Below, one piece after another: positions 25,656 through 33,085 of a DNA stretch of 64,000 nt. Below the pieces are notes generated by a model. It saw only the letters and a list, made by a program, of their open reading frames with translations. It ran no database searches and had not been told where the DNA came from. The position numbers and the translations under genes were made by a program. Location of the stretch: positions 3,968,001-4,032,000 of the forward strand of contig NZ_CP021235.1 in NCBI RefSeq assembly GCF_003585765.1, written 5' to 3'. The DNA is from Pontibacter actiniarum (GTDB taxonomy: Bacteria; Bacteroidota; Bacteroidia; Cytophagales; Hymenobacteraceae). Numbering within the stretch: position 1 is the first letter of the stretch; every line of letters starts with the position of its first letter.

Positions 25656-26987
25656 ATGGAAATGGGTAATGATAAAATTGAAAATAACCCTTCTTATCAG
25701 AAACTAAAGAAGGACTTACAGGGAGCAGAAGCTTTTCATACAATTGCAAAGTTCCTTTCTGTTTTAGGAATTAAAAATGAAAAGGTAGACGAAGCGTTTA
25801 GTGCTTTGCCAGAAATGAAAAAGCAACTGGAACTTCTCTCAAAAAGCCCTGATAGATTTAACGAACACTTTTCTAAGAGTGGCTGGATTGCACACGAATC
25901 TATGAACTCAGATTTGATGCTAACTTCAATTGAGTTAGCTGAAAAAGGTTGTTTTGAAGTAGCAGAGCAAGGATTAGTAGATTACTACAGCTCAGATAAA
26001 ATGCAATGGCTGGTGCATCAACTTAGAAGAATCGAAGCTTTTTCAATTAGATATAATTTCTTTCTACTTGCTTATGAAGATACATTAGCAGAACGATATC
26101 ATTCAGTAGTTCCAAATTTACTAATGATGATTGACGGTGCAGTTAATGACATCGACAAAGAAAAAGGATTTTTTGCCGAGAAAACAAATTTAACAGCTTG
26201 GGACTCTATAGCGGCTCACAGTACTGGATTAACGGCACTGAAGACTATATTTAGCGATAGCAGAAAAAAAACAACAACTGAAGAAATGCTTTTACCATAT
26301 AGGCACGGCATCTTACACGGCAGAGATTTAGGATTTGCAAATAAAACAATTACAGCTAAATGTTGGGCAGCTGTTTTTGCAATAAAAGATTGGGCATTCG
26401 CCTTAAAGCAGGGAAAAGGAAATCCACCACCACCAGAACCTAATTTATCATTTACTGAAAGTCTTTCTCAATTGAAGCAATCGATAAATGATTATTCGGA
26501 GAGTAAAAAGAAAACAGAGGTAGTCAGTCGAAAGGTTGGAGAATGGAAGCCAAGGCAATTAACTGTTGGTGTTGACCTTCCTGAAAATGGCAGCTCCTCT
26601 GATTATGAAAGCTTTACACCAGAACAGGCTGCCATTAAATTCATAGAACTTTGGAATAAGAAAAATTTTGGTGGTATTGCCCAACAAATTCATCAATTCT
26701 CAAAGGCTCCCATTAATCTCAAAAAGGAGGCAGGTAAGGTAAGAAAAGCTTTAGAGGGTAAATCAATCAAAGATTACAGAATAGTAAAAATTATTGACTG
26801 CTCACCAGCAATTTCAGAAGTTACTTTAGGAATCTCAATTTTATTTAATAATGAGCTATTTGAAAAAGAAATCACTCTTCGGCTCATCTATGAAGGAGAT
26901 AATTATGAAATCCTAATATTTGGAGATAAGGGTGGGCAATGGAGATTTATTGATAGCTTTTTTCATCAAGTTGAATACTTATTCTAA
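25656..26987 (+). CDS. HEPN-motif protein with C-terminal NTF2-like domain (AT-rich island gene)
   Basis: The 443-residue protein is mostly helical in its N-terminal 260 residues. There 'LLPYRHGILHGRD' gives R216-x4-H221 with His after Arg, the RHxxxH form of the HEPN catalytic motif found in ribonucleases of toxin-antitoxin, Abi and CRISPR systems. A proline/lysine linker follows (about 255-310). The C-terminal part 'PEQAAIKFIELWNKKNFGGIAQQI' to 'YEILIFGDKGGQWRFI' resembles the NTF2/SnoaL fold. No signal peptide or membrane helix is seen. Base composition is much lower in GC than that of neighbours, and attC-like boxes flank it. A pseudogene of a cREC domain follows. HEPN assignment rests on the motif and helical context only; an RNase or defence role is inferred. 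Confidence 0.65.
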   Translation: MEMGNDKIENNPSYQKLKKDLQGAEAFHTIAKFLSVLGIKNEKVDEAFSALPEMKKQLELLSKSPDRFNEHFSKSGWIAHESMNSDLMLTSIELAEKGCFEVAEQGLVDYYSSDKMQWLVHQLRRIEAFSIRYNFFLLAYEDTLAERYHSVVPNLLMMIDGAVNDIDKEKGFFAEKTNLTAWDSIAAHSTGLTALKTIFSDSRKKTTTEEMLLPYRHGILHGRDLGFANKTITAKCWAAVFAIKDWAFALKQGKGNPPPPEPNLSFTESLSQLKQSINDYSESKKKTEVVSRKVGEWKPRQLTVGVDLPENGSSSDYESFTPEQAAIKFIELWNKKNFGGIAQQIHQFSKAPINLKKEAGKVRKALEGKSIKDYRIVKIIDCSPAISEVTLGISILFNNELFEKEITLRLIYEGDNYEILIFGDKGGQWRFIDSFFHQVEYLF

Positions 26988-27021
26988 TATTTATGACAAA
27001 GAAATGGAATAAGCAAAAAGC

Positions 27022-27086
27022 GCGAACCGCCAACACCACCCAAAAAGCATTAAAAAGCTTTTTAGCCCAACCGTTAAGCATCATAT
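27022..27086. repeat. attC-like box between island genes
   Basis: The segment begins GCGAACCGCCAACACC, whose CCGCCAAC is the reverse complement of the GTTGGCGG at 25626. It contains the palindrome AAAAAGCTTTTT, and ends with CCGTTAAGCATCAT (GTTAAGC fits GTTRRRY). CGTTnnnnnTCAT therefore occurs just before both the HEPN-like gene and the cREC pseudogene. This is consistent with cassette boundaries; no integrase is visible in the window. Confidence 0.35.
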
Positions 27087-27091
27087 AAATA

Positions 27092-27399
27092 ATGAAGAAG
27101 CTCTTTTAGATGATATAAGAGCCGTAGATATGGTCTATGATAAGGCTATAGAAAAAGAGTTTGATGTAGTTAGGACGTATCATTAACTTATAAACTATGT
27201 TCGATCACATAGACTTTCAGACTTTATAAGCTTTGACAATGACTTTGGAGTACATGAGAATGGGAAAGTAGCGCTAAACTTCTTTCACAAAAGCTTACTA
27301 TTAAAGCCTTTCACCCCGATAGAAACTATCCAAAACGAGTGCTTGAACTCTTACATAAAGCTTGAGATCAATATTAAGTTGCAGGACCAGTTTAAGTAA
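27092..27399 (+). pseudogene. Cyclic-phosphate-processing receiver (cREC) domain pseudogene
   Basis: From ATG 27092 the reading begins MKKLF. With one T restored in the T run at 27104-27107 it continues in frame as LDDIRAVDMVYDKAIEKEF DVVRTYH, then a TAA at 27184-27186, then LINYVRSHRLSDFISFDNDFG VHENGKVALNFF to a final TAA at 27397. 'LFLDDIR' and 'ISFDNDFG' are the two diagnostic motifs of the cREC family (LDDIR...ISFDHDLG), which is predicted to act on 2',3'-cyclic phosphate ends. The TAA stands where this family usually has Glu or Gln. So at least one frameshift and one nonsense change have inactivated it, and the 3' end does not follow the usual family pattern. It is AT-rich like the rest of the island. 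Confidence 0.65.
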
Positions 27400-27604
27400 A
27401 ACCTCATACCCAACACTGCTGGAGCCTCTTTACTGAGCTCTAAACCGCTTTAAAGTAAAGAATAAGAAGTAGTTCTTATTGAAGGCAATGTATCACCTGA
27501 AAAATCAGTATTAACCTAGGATAATTCGTACAGCATACCATAGAACTTGGTTAAGAGAGGCCACTCCATCAAGGCATCTACCTGAACATAAAGCTCACAT
27601 CCTC

Positions 27605-27955
27605 ATGACTGAGAACAATAAAACGATACTAGAAAAAGCGAACGCGGCAGTTACTGCAGGCGACAATGAGGGGTTTCTATCTTTCTGCACCGAAGATATA
27701 GAGTGGACATTTGTAGGTGACAAAACCATACAAGGGAAGGAGGCCGTTCGACAGTGGATGGCAACGGCATATATAGAGCCTCCAAAATTTAATGTAGAGA
27801 ACTTAATTGCCGAAGGTGATTTTGTTACGGCTCTTGGCACGATCAGGTTGAAAGACGAGAACGGAAAAACGGCTGGCTACTCATACTGCGATGTATGGAG
27901 GTTTCGCGACGGTAAGATGACAGAGCTTAGAGCCTTCGTCATCAAAACAGAGTAA
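27605..27955 (+). CDS. NTF2-like/SnoaL-like domain protein
   Basis: The 116-residue protein matches the SnoaL/NTF2-like pattern: an N-terminal helix 'LEKANAAVTAGDNEGFLSFCTEDIEWTF', then 'IQGKEAVRQWM', and strands 'FVTALGTIRL' and 'YCDVWRFRDGKMTELRAFV'. Such small cone-shaped proteins include ketosteroid isomerases, polyketide cyclases and many uncharacterised single-domain proteins, so a precise function cannot be given. It is cytoplasmic (no signal peptide). It sits at the right end of the AT-rich island, with composition closer to the core genome than the two pseudogenes. Confidence 0.8.
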   Translation: MTENNKTILEKANAAVTAGDNEGFLSFCTEDIEWTFVGDKTIQGKEAVRQWMATAYIEPPKFNVENLIAEGDFVTALGTIRLKDENGKTAGYSYCDVWRFRDGKMTELRAFVIKTE

Positions 27956-28532
27956 AGGTGAACACTCATGACGGGGCGTAGGCAATTAGGAATAGCCACT
28001 CCCGCTAATGCGAGCTTGTAGATCGTATTCATATTCCTATCAAAAGAAGAAGCACGAGCTAAAAGTCTGCCCCAGCAAAAACAAAAATTCAAGTCGATAA
28101 CATACATCCCGCAAGTTTAGCAACGGCGTAACTTATGGGTATACTTTGCAGCCAGTTTGTAACTGGCATTTCATTCCCTTCTTTATACTTCCGCAAGTTG
28201 AAAACTTGCCTCCATTTCCCCCACAAGTTACCGTTGCACTCAAACTTGCGGGATATAAAGAGGATGTAAAGAGATGCTCAAGAGCGGTTTGGGAAGTCAA
28301 TACGCTGACTAAAACAAGATTAGCAGCCTTTCAAAGCAGGGGCTTTGGGCAGAAGTATTATGCTTGACCTCCTGCAAAAGCTGATACCTGTAGTAGGGTA
28401 CGCTTCACACCGGCTTTTCAACAATTAAGGAGCTGTACCGTTATTGTTTGAGAAATCATAAATTAACAAACCGGCTTATCCCCCGAGGCCAGTGGGTTAG
28501 TAACTGTGAACGGCATCATACAACGGGAAACA
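27956..28532. other. Gene-free region holding a structured repeat
   Basis: No coding region can be supported here; a 73-codon open frame at 28146-28367 lies across the inverted-repeat element and is not believable. The dominant content is the cloverleaf-like repeat at 28106-28254. The 3' part (28260-28500) shows nothing recognisable. Confidence 0.6.
28106..28254. repeat. Cloverleaf-like inverted-repeat element (full copy)
   Basis: The outer arms 28106-28139 and 28219-28254 are imperfect inverted copies (shared blocks CCCGCAAGTTT, CAACGG and TAACTT). Between them are two perfect hairpins: GCCAGTT-TGT-AACTGGC (28151-28167) and GCAAGTT-GAA-AACTTGC (28193-28209). The right half, from CTTTATACTTCCGCAAG to CTTGCGGGA, occurs again at 29527-29605, so it belongs to a dispersed family. 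No transposase is associated; a REP/MITE-like element is the closest class. Confidence 0.65.
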
Positions 28533-29462
28533 ATGAAGATAAACAAGAACCTTTTAGTAGCTGCTTTACCGCTTGTTGGAGCAGCAGTGGTCTATAAGTG
28601 GAGCACCTGGAAAACTGAGCTTGTAAAGGCGCTGATAAAAAGGCAAAAAGAAAAAGGAGATTACAACCGCTTTATCAAAAACTTCCCTGACCCACCTGAA
28701 AGCCTGCACAAGAAGTATACATTTGAAAAAATAGATATAAGCGGCGCCCGCGGCTACTGGATAAACAAGGCAAAGGCTAGTAAAGGCGTTTTGGTATACT
28801 TACACGGCGGCGGCTACGTGTTCGGCCCCCTGGAAGTACAGTGGAAATACATTGCCAGGATGAGCGACGAAGTGGGCATGGCCGCGGTGGTCATCGATTA
28901 TAAAATGGCCCCGGAGCATCCTTTTCCGGCGGGGCTACACGACGTGGAAAAGATCGTTACCACGTTGCAGGCTGAAGGAGCCATACCCGGAGCGTATTAT
29001 ATGTTGGGCGATAGTGCCGGAGGAGGCATGGCAATAGCTGCAACAAACCTGCTGATGGAGAAAAAGGCACCTCTCCCTGAAAAGCTGATCCTGATGTCGC
29101 CATGGCTGGACCTTTCGATGCGTAACCCAGCCATAGCGTTTACAGCGGATAAAGACATCATGCTTCCGCTGGAAGAGATTAAAAACTCGGCTAAAAAGTA
29201 TGTGCCGGATGGAGACTTTCAGAACCCGCTGGTGTCGCCTCTCTATGGAAACGTAGCAGGCTTGCCGCCAACACTTATCCAGCTCGGCACGGCCGAAGCG
29301 TTTTTGTGGGACAACCGCAAGTTTGTCCAGAAGCTAACCGAAGCAAATGTAGAAGTGCAGTATGAGGAATACGCTGAGATGTTTCATGTGTTTGCTTTGG
29401 TCCACATGCTAAAGGAAGGCAGACAGGCGCTGAAGTCGCAGGTACGTTTTCTGGAAGGGTAG
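28533..29462 (+). CDS. Alpha/beta hydrolase (HSL-type esterase/lipase)
   Basis: About 309 residues. The oxyanion motif 'YLHGGGYVFG' lies near residue 90, the nucleophile elbow 'GDSAGGGMA' near 160, the acid in 'GTAEAFLWDNRKF' and the catalytic His in 'YEEYAEMFHVFALVH', all in the order of hormone-sensitive-lipase family esterases. It likely hydrolyses short-chain acyl esters. An N-terminal hydrophobic stretch (LLVAALPLVGAAVVY) may anchor it in the membrane or serve as a signal. I prefer the ATG at 28533 over the GTG at 28506. Copies of a non-coding repeat lie on both sides (28106-28254 and 29527-29605). Confidence 0.87.
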   Translation: MKINKNLLVAALPLVGAAVVYKWSTWKTELVKALIKRQKEKGDYNRFIKNFPDPPESLHKKYTFEKIDISGARGYWINKAKASKGVLVYLHGGGYVFGPLEVQWKYIARMSDEVGMAAVVIDYKMAPEHPFPAGLHDVEKIVTTLQAEGAIPGAYYMLGDSAGGGMAIAATNLLMEKKAPLPEKLILMSPWLDLSMRNPAIAFTADKDIMLPLEEIKNSAKKYVPDGDFQNPLVSPLYGNVAGLPPTLIQLGTAEAFLWDNRKFVQKLTEANVEVQYEEYAEMFHVFALVHMLKEGRQALKSQVRFLEG

Positions 29463-29526
29463 GAACTGCTTTGCTCTTGCCCTGGGTTGTTATGGATTGA
29501 TGGTAGTTTGTACCTGGCGCTGCCTT

Positions 29527-29605
29527 CTTTATACTTCCGCAAGCTGAAAATCTGCGGCCATACTTCGCCACAGGTTAGCGCTATGCTCATACTTGCGGGA
29601 CGGAT
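29527..29605. repeat. Half copy of the cloverleaf-like repeat element
   Basis: The segment runs from CTTTATACTTCCGCAAGCTG to CATACTTGCGGGA and aligns with the right half of the element at 28106-28254, including the CACA(A/G)GTTA block. The inner hairpin keeps pairing (CCGCA/TGCGG) although its bases differ from the first copy. Confidence 0.6.
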
Positions 29606-29670
29606 GTGGCACCAAGACAAGCAAGAATGGCAGCTACACTTGTGCTGACTTCCTGCTCTCACCTTTTACT

Positions 29671-30201
29671 ATGAAGCACACCAGATTAACCGACGCATTA
29701 CACAGGCTGTTCTATGAGGCGTGGGCGCTGTATGAGCAGGCTTTTCCTTTGGAGGAACGCCGGCCTTTGCCCTGGCAGCTTGAGATTATGCCCCATGCCA
29801 GCTACCACTTTGAGGTGATACTACAAGAGGAGGAGCTTATCGGTATTTTGCTCTGGTGGGGCTTTGACGAGGTACGCTACGTAGAGCATTTTGCCACTGC
29901 TCCGGCGCTGCGTGGCAAGGGGTACGGCAAGGTCATACTACAAGCGTTTACAGACCGCGACACTCGCCCCGTGCTGCTGGAGGTTGAGCCACCAGAAAGC
30001 AAGGTCAACCGCCGCCGCATCAGGTTTTACGAGCGTAACGGCTTCTGCCTGAACCACCACTTTTACCAGCAGCCTCCTTACCACCAGGGGCAACCACCGT
30101 TAACGCTGCGACTCATGTCTTACCCCACACCTATCACGGCCGGGGAGGCAGCTGCCTTTGCGCGCCGGCACCACCCGCTCATTTACCGTACAGCACAGTA
30201 G
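29671..30201 (+). CDS. GNAT family N-acetyltransferase
   Basis: The 176-residue protein has the GNAT acetyl-CoA binding region 'VEHFATAPALRGKGYGKVILQAF' (motif A, R/QxxGxG/A as RGKGYG) near residues 72-94, and a C-terminal 'RIRFYERNGFCLN' motif B. It probably transfers an acetyl group to an amine; the acceptor is unknown. I chose the ATG at 29671 because the upstream extension passes into the repeat element. The end lies about 130 bases before rlmF, in the same direction. Confidence 0.85.
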   Translation: MKHTRLTDALHRLFYEAWALYEQAFPLEERRPLPWQLEIMPHASYHFEVILQEEELIGILLWWGFDEVRYVEHFATAPALRGKGYGKVILQAFTDRDTRPVLLEVEPPESKVNRRRIRFYERNGFCLNHHFYQQPPYHQGQPPLTLRLMSYPTPITAGEAAAFARRHHPLIYRTAQ

Positions 30202-30332
30202 AAAGCTTTTTACTGTACCTATAGTTGGCGCTGCCCTGTACAGAAGCTGCTTATACTTATATTTGCGTTGTTAAATTTTTTACCGTTGCATTTAGCCTGC
30301 TGCGACGTTCCCATTCAGGCTCTTTTACCCTC

Positions 30333-31325
30333 ATGCCTCCTAACAAGAAATCTCACCCGAAAGAGAAATCCGGCCTGCACCCGCGCAACAGGCACCGCGC
30401 CCGCTATGACTTTAAGGAGCTTGTTAAAAGTTGTCCGGAGCTAAGGCCCTTCGTGCAGGTAAACGCTTACAACGATGCATCTGTCGACTTCTTTGACCCC
30501 AAAGCGGTTAAACTACTGAACAAGGCGCTGCTGGCGCACTTCTACGGTATCCGCAACTGGGACATCCCGAAGGGTTACCTTTGCCCGCCCATACCTGGCC
30601 GAGCCGATTATATACATCATGTCGCAGATTTGCTGGCTGCCACCCACAAAGGGCAAATCCCTAAGGGCAGCAGAGTAACAGGCCTGGATGTTGGGGTAGG
30701 GGCAAGTTGCGTGTACCCGATCATTGGCAACAGGGAGTACGGCTGGTCTTTTATCGGCACAGACATTGACCCTGTTTCTGTTCAATCATCCCGTAAAATT
30801 GTGGAGGCTAATACTGCTTTAAGCGGCAATGTGGAGCTACGGCTTCAAAAGAACCCGAAAGATGTCCTTCAGGGTGTGCTAAAGCCAGGGGAGCAGGTTG
30901 ATTTTACGGTTTGTAACCCTCCATTTCATGCCTCGTTGGCAGAGGCACAGGCCGGTAGCGTACGCAAGCTTTCTAACCTGAAGCAGCAGAAGGTGGCAAA
31001 GCCAACCTTAAACTTCGGAGGGCAGAAAGCAGAACTGTGGTGTGAGGGAGGGGAGCTACGGTTTGTGCGGGATATGGTGTTCCAGAGCCGGCACCTGGCA
31101 ACGTCCTGCCTGTGGTTTACCACACTGGTTTCGAAGCAAGCAAACATCAAAGGCATTTTGCAGGCACTAAAGCAGGTAAAGGCCTTTGAGGTACAGACAA
31201 TAACCATGAGCCAGGGCAACAAAACGAGCCGCCTTGTAGCCTGGACGTTCCAAAACAAGGCCCAACAGGAAGAGTGGGCAAAGGAGCGGTGGCAGGCAGA
31301 GGCAAGGGCGTCTGAGCACCGGTAA
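30333..31325 (+). CDS. rlmF: 23S rRNA (adenine(1618)-N(6))-methyltransferase RlmF
   Basis: About 330 residues with the RlmF signature: 'GLHPRNRHRARYDFKELV' near the start, 'WDIPKGYLCPPIPGRADYIHH' near residue 75, the SAM loop 'GLDVGVGASCVYPIIG' near 115 and the catalytic 'NPPFHAS' near 200. It methylates N6 of A1618 in 23S rRNA. The ATG at 30333 (MPPNKKSHPK) gives normal family length; upstream codons are not conserved. Two hairpins follow the stop, the second a perfect 21-bp terminator shared with the convergent gene. Confidence 0.93.
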   Translation: MPPNKKSHPKEKSGLHPRNRHRARYDFKELVKSCPELRPFVQVNAYNDASVDFFDPKAVKLLNKALLAHFYGIRNWDIPKGYLCPPIPGRADYIHHVADLLAATHKGQIPKGSRVTGLDVGVGASCVYPIIGNREYGWSFIGTDIDPVSVQSSRKIVEANTALSGNVELRLQKNPKDVLQGVLKPGEQVDFTVCNPPFHASLAEAQAGSVRKLSNLKQQKVAKPTLNFGGQKAELWCEGGELRFVRDMVFQSRHLATSCLWFTTLVSKQANIKGILQALKQVKAFEVQTITMSQGNKTSRLVAWTFQNKAQQEEWAKERWQAEARASEHR

Positions 31326-31361
31326 AGGCTTTCAAAGCTTACGGAGAGCCTGTTTCATGGA

Positions 31362-31396
31362 ACCCAGGTGGCGCACCAGCCAAGCGGCACCTGGGT
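31362..31396. terminator. Hairpin downstream of rlmF
   Basis: ACCCAGGTG (31362-31370) pairs with CACCTGGGT (31388-31396). It precedes the longer perfect terminator at 31409-31463. Confidence 0.5.
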
Positions 31397-31408
31397 AAAC
31401 AGCACAAC

Positions 31409-31463
31409 AAAGGCCTGCCAGGCGGTAGTGGCAGAACACCATACTACCGCCTGGCAGGCCTTT
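31409..31463. terminator. Perfect 21-bp bidirectional terminator
   Basis: Arms 31409-31429 and 31443-31463 are perfectly complementary over 21 bp with a 13-nt loop and begin and end with AAA/TTT. The hairpin lies between the convergent rlmF gene and the minus-strand gene ending at 31536. Confidence 0.8.
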
Positions 31464-31535
31464 GTGCGTCGCACGCTTTATGCGGCACGGGTACTCTTTG
31501 CTCCGGCGCGCGCAGCACGCCTGTCTCATACTTTA

Positions 31536-31976
31536 CTACCAGTGGTACAGCTCAAAGGGCACGTTTTCCCAGGTAGTCTTATCGGTTGCTTTCACCTGCA
31601 TGGTACCGTTAGAGGTCAGGGTCACGTTTTTGAGGGTGTAGAGCCCCTCTTTAAGGTCGGCGGGTATGGAAAGGCCTTCCACTTTGGCCTGCGGCGGAAT
31701 GCCGGCCCCGTCGCCGCTCGTCATGGTTTCCAGCACCTCAATGGATTTCATGGGGCAGAAGTACAGCACCATCTTCCCGCGGCTTTTCTCCAGGCGCACA
31801 GGAGACAGGTTCGCCATCACTGTTTCACCGTGAGAGAGTTCCCCTTCCTGCATTCTCTTCTGCAACACCTCCGGCTGCGAAGAAGACGTAATAATTACCT
31901 GCCTTGGCTCTCGGCCACCTGAAGATTGATCCTTGGCACCGAATAGATTTCTAAAAAAAGAAGTGTAAATGTTCAT
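31536..31976 (-). CDS. Hypothetical protein (146 aa)
   Basis: The product from ATG 31976 (MNIYTSFFRNLFGAKD) has a polar N-terminal linker followed by a beta-rich domain with 'GLYTLKNVTLTSNGTMQVKATDKTTWENVPFEL'. No signal peptide or membrane helix is evident and no family is recognised. The longer frame to 32030 would add 18 residues without support. It is divergent from the msrB genes, separated by a 341-base region with direct repeats; whether both sides share regulation cannot be told. Confidence 0.65.
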   Translation of the reverse strand: MNIYTSFFRNLFGAKDQSSGGREPRQVIITSSSQPEVLQKRMQEGELSHGETVMANLSPVRLEKSRGKMVLYFCPMKSIEVLETMTSGDGAGIPPQAKVEGLSIPADLKEGLYTLKNVTLTSNGTMQVKATDKTTWENVPFELYHW

Positions 31977-32317
31977 AGTGCTTAACTTTAAGGTATAACT
32001 TGATTTGATTGGATCAACTGCCTTCGTCATGCATCAGGTTGATGTTGCCGCACGCTGCCGCTGTGTACCGGGCTTATTTTCTGAGAACGGGCATACTTCT
32101 GCTCTTGTTCTTCTTGAACCTCTATAAGTGATTATGTATCAGTTTTTTGATGCGAACGGAGCAAAAACAACGGCAAACGGCACCCTGTGTTATAAGGCAT
32201 TCCTACACCCTGTGTTTAGCGCCTGTGAGCAGGGCATAGGGCAAGGGCCAAAACTTTCCGGCCTTCATCGCTGTTCTTAAAACCACACGTATAAAAAGCA
32301 AACCAGAAAAATAACCC
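31977..32317. promoter_or_regulatory. Divergent intergenic region with direct repeats upstream of msrB
   Basis: No gene is visible in these 341 bases. CACCCTGTGTT occurs twice as a direct repeat (32181-32191 and 32206-32216), 25 bases apart start to start, about 100 bases upstream of msrB. The spacing suits a dimeric regulator bound on one helix face, but no regulator is identified. Confidence 0.35.
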
Positions 32318-32716
32318 ATGAAAATAGCCAAAGCCCCCTCAGAGTATAACAAGCTTACCCCGGAGGAAGCCCGCATTATCGTTAACAAAGGCACGGAGTA
32401 CCCGGGCACCGGAGAGTATGAGCACAACAAAGCCGAAGGAGTGTACCTGTGCCGCCGCTGCAACAACCCGCTCTACACGTCAGAGTACAAGTTTGAGTCG
32501 CACTGCGGCTGGCCGAGCTTCGACGATGAGATAACCGGGGCCGTAAAGCGCGTGCCGGATGCCGACGGACGCCGCACCGAGATCGTCTGCGCCAACTGCG
32601 GAGGGCACCTGGGCCACGTGTTTGAGGGCGAGTACCTGACCCCGAAAAACATACGTCACTGCGTCAACTCCCTCTCCATGAAGTTTGTGCCCGTGGAACA
32701 GCTGGAAAAGCAGTAG
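32318..32716 (+). CDS. msrB: Peptide-methionine (R)-S-oxide reductase MsrB
   Basis: The 132-residue protein has all MsrB landmarks: zinc-binding pairs C45/C48 (LCRRC) and C91/C94 (CANC), 'HCGWPSFDD' near residue 62, '[12 protein letters not shown]' and the catalytic Cys115 in '[11 protein letters not shown]'. It reduces methionine-R-sulfoxide in proteins, using thioredoxin. No signal peptide, so cytoplasmic. It is the first of four methionine sulfoxide reductase genes in a 2.2-kb stretch; the second MsrB starts 38 bases downstream on the same strand, so the two are likely co-transcribed. Confidence 0.93.
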   Translation: MKIAKAPSEYNKLTPEEARIIVNKGTEYPGTGEYEHNKAEGVYLCRRCNNPLYTSEYKFESHCGWPSFDDEITGAVKRVPDADGRRTEIVCANCGGHLGHVFEGEYLTPKNIRHCVNSLSMKFVPVEQLEKQ

Positions 32717-32754
32717 CCGGTACGGGTAGCTGCTGCAAATTACAGGCATAAAGC

Positions 32755-33078
32755 ATGGTCCGGAACCAGAAGATAAATTCGGCGGAGCGGCAACAGGAGC
32801 AGGGTGTGTACTCGTGCACGTGCTGCGGGGAAGCCTTGTTTGAAGCCAGCAAAAAGTTTGACGTTGGCTCCGGCTTTCCCAGCTTTTGGGCGCAGATAGG
32901 AGCGAACGTACAGCACAAGCCGCTGGACACGTACGGCCGGGAGCGCATCCAGCTCCTGTGCCACCAGTGTGGGCAGCACCTGGGCCACCTCTTCGACGAT
33001 GCCCGAACGCCCTCGCTGGTGCGCTACTGTATTAACCGGGAGGCCGTGGCACTGGAGAAGGAGAGGGAAGAGAAATAA
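32755..33078 (+). CDS. Second, short divergent MsrB-like protein
   Basis: The 107-residue protein keeps the MsrB frame: zinc pairs C21/C24 and C69/C72, 'GSGFPSFWAQI', 'GQHLGHLFDD' and Cys92 at the catalytic position in 'RYCINREAVAL'. It is 25 residues shorter than its neighbour. The usual 'GWPSF' and 'N(S/R)xSL' contexts are changed (GFPSF, NREAVAL), which suggests altered substrate preference. The catalytic Cys and metal ligands are present, so activity is plausible. It lies downstream of msrB in the same direction and tail to tail with an MsrA-like gene, only 7 bases apart. Confidence 0.8.
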   Translation: MVRNQKINSAERQQEQGVYSCTCCGEALFEASKKFDVGSGFPSFWAQIGANVQHKPLDTYGRERIQLLCHQCGQHLGHLFDDARTPSLVRYCINREAVALEKEREEK

Positions 33079-33085
33079 CGCCGGC

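Noticed and set aside
28146-28367. 73-codon plus-strand frame
   Set aside because: It crosses the inverted-repeat element at 28106-28254; no coding signal.
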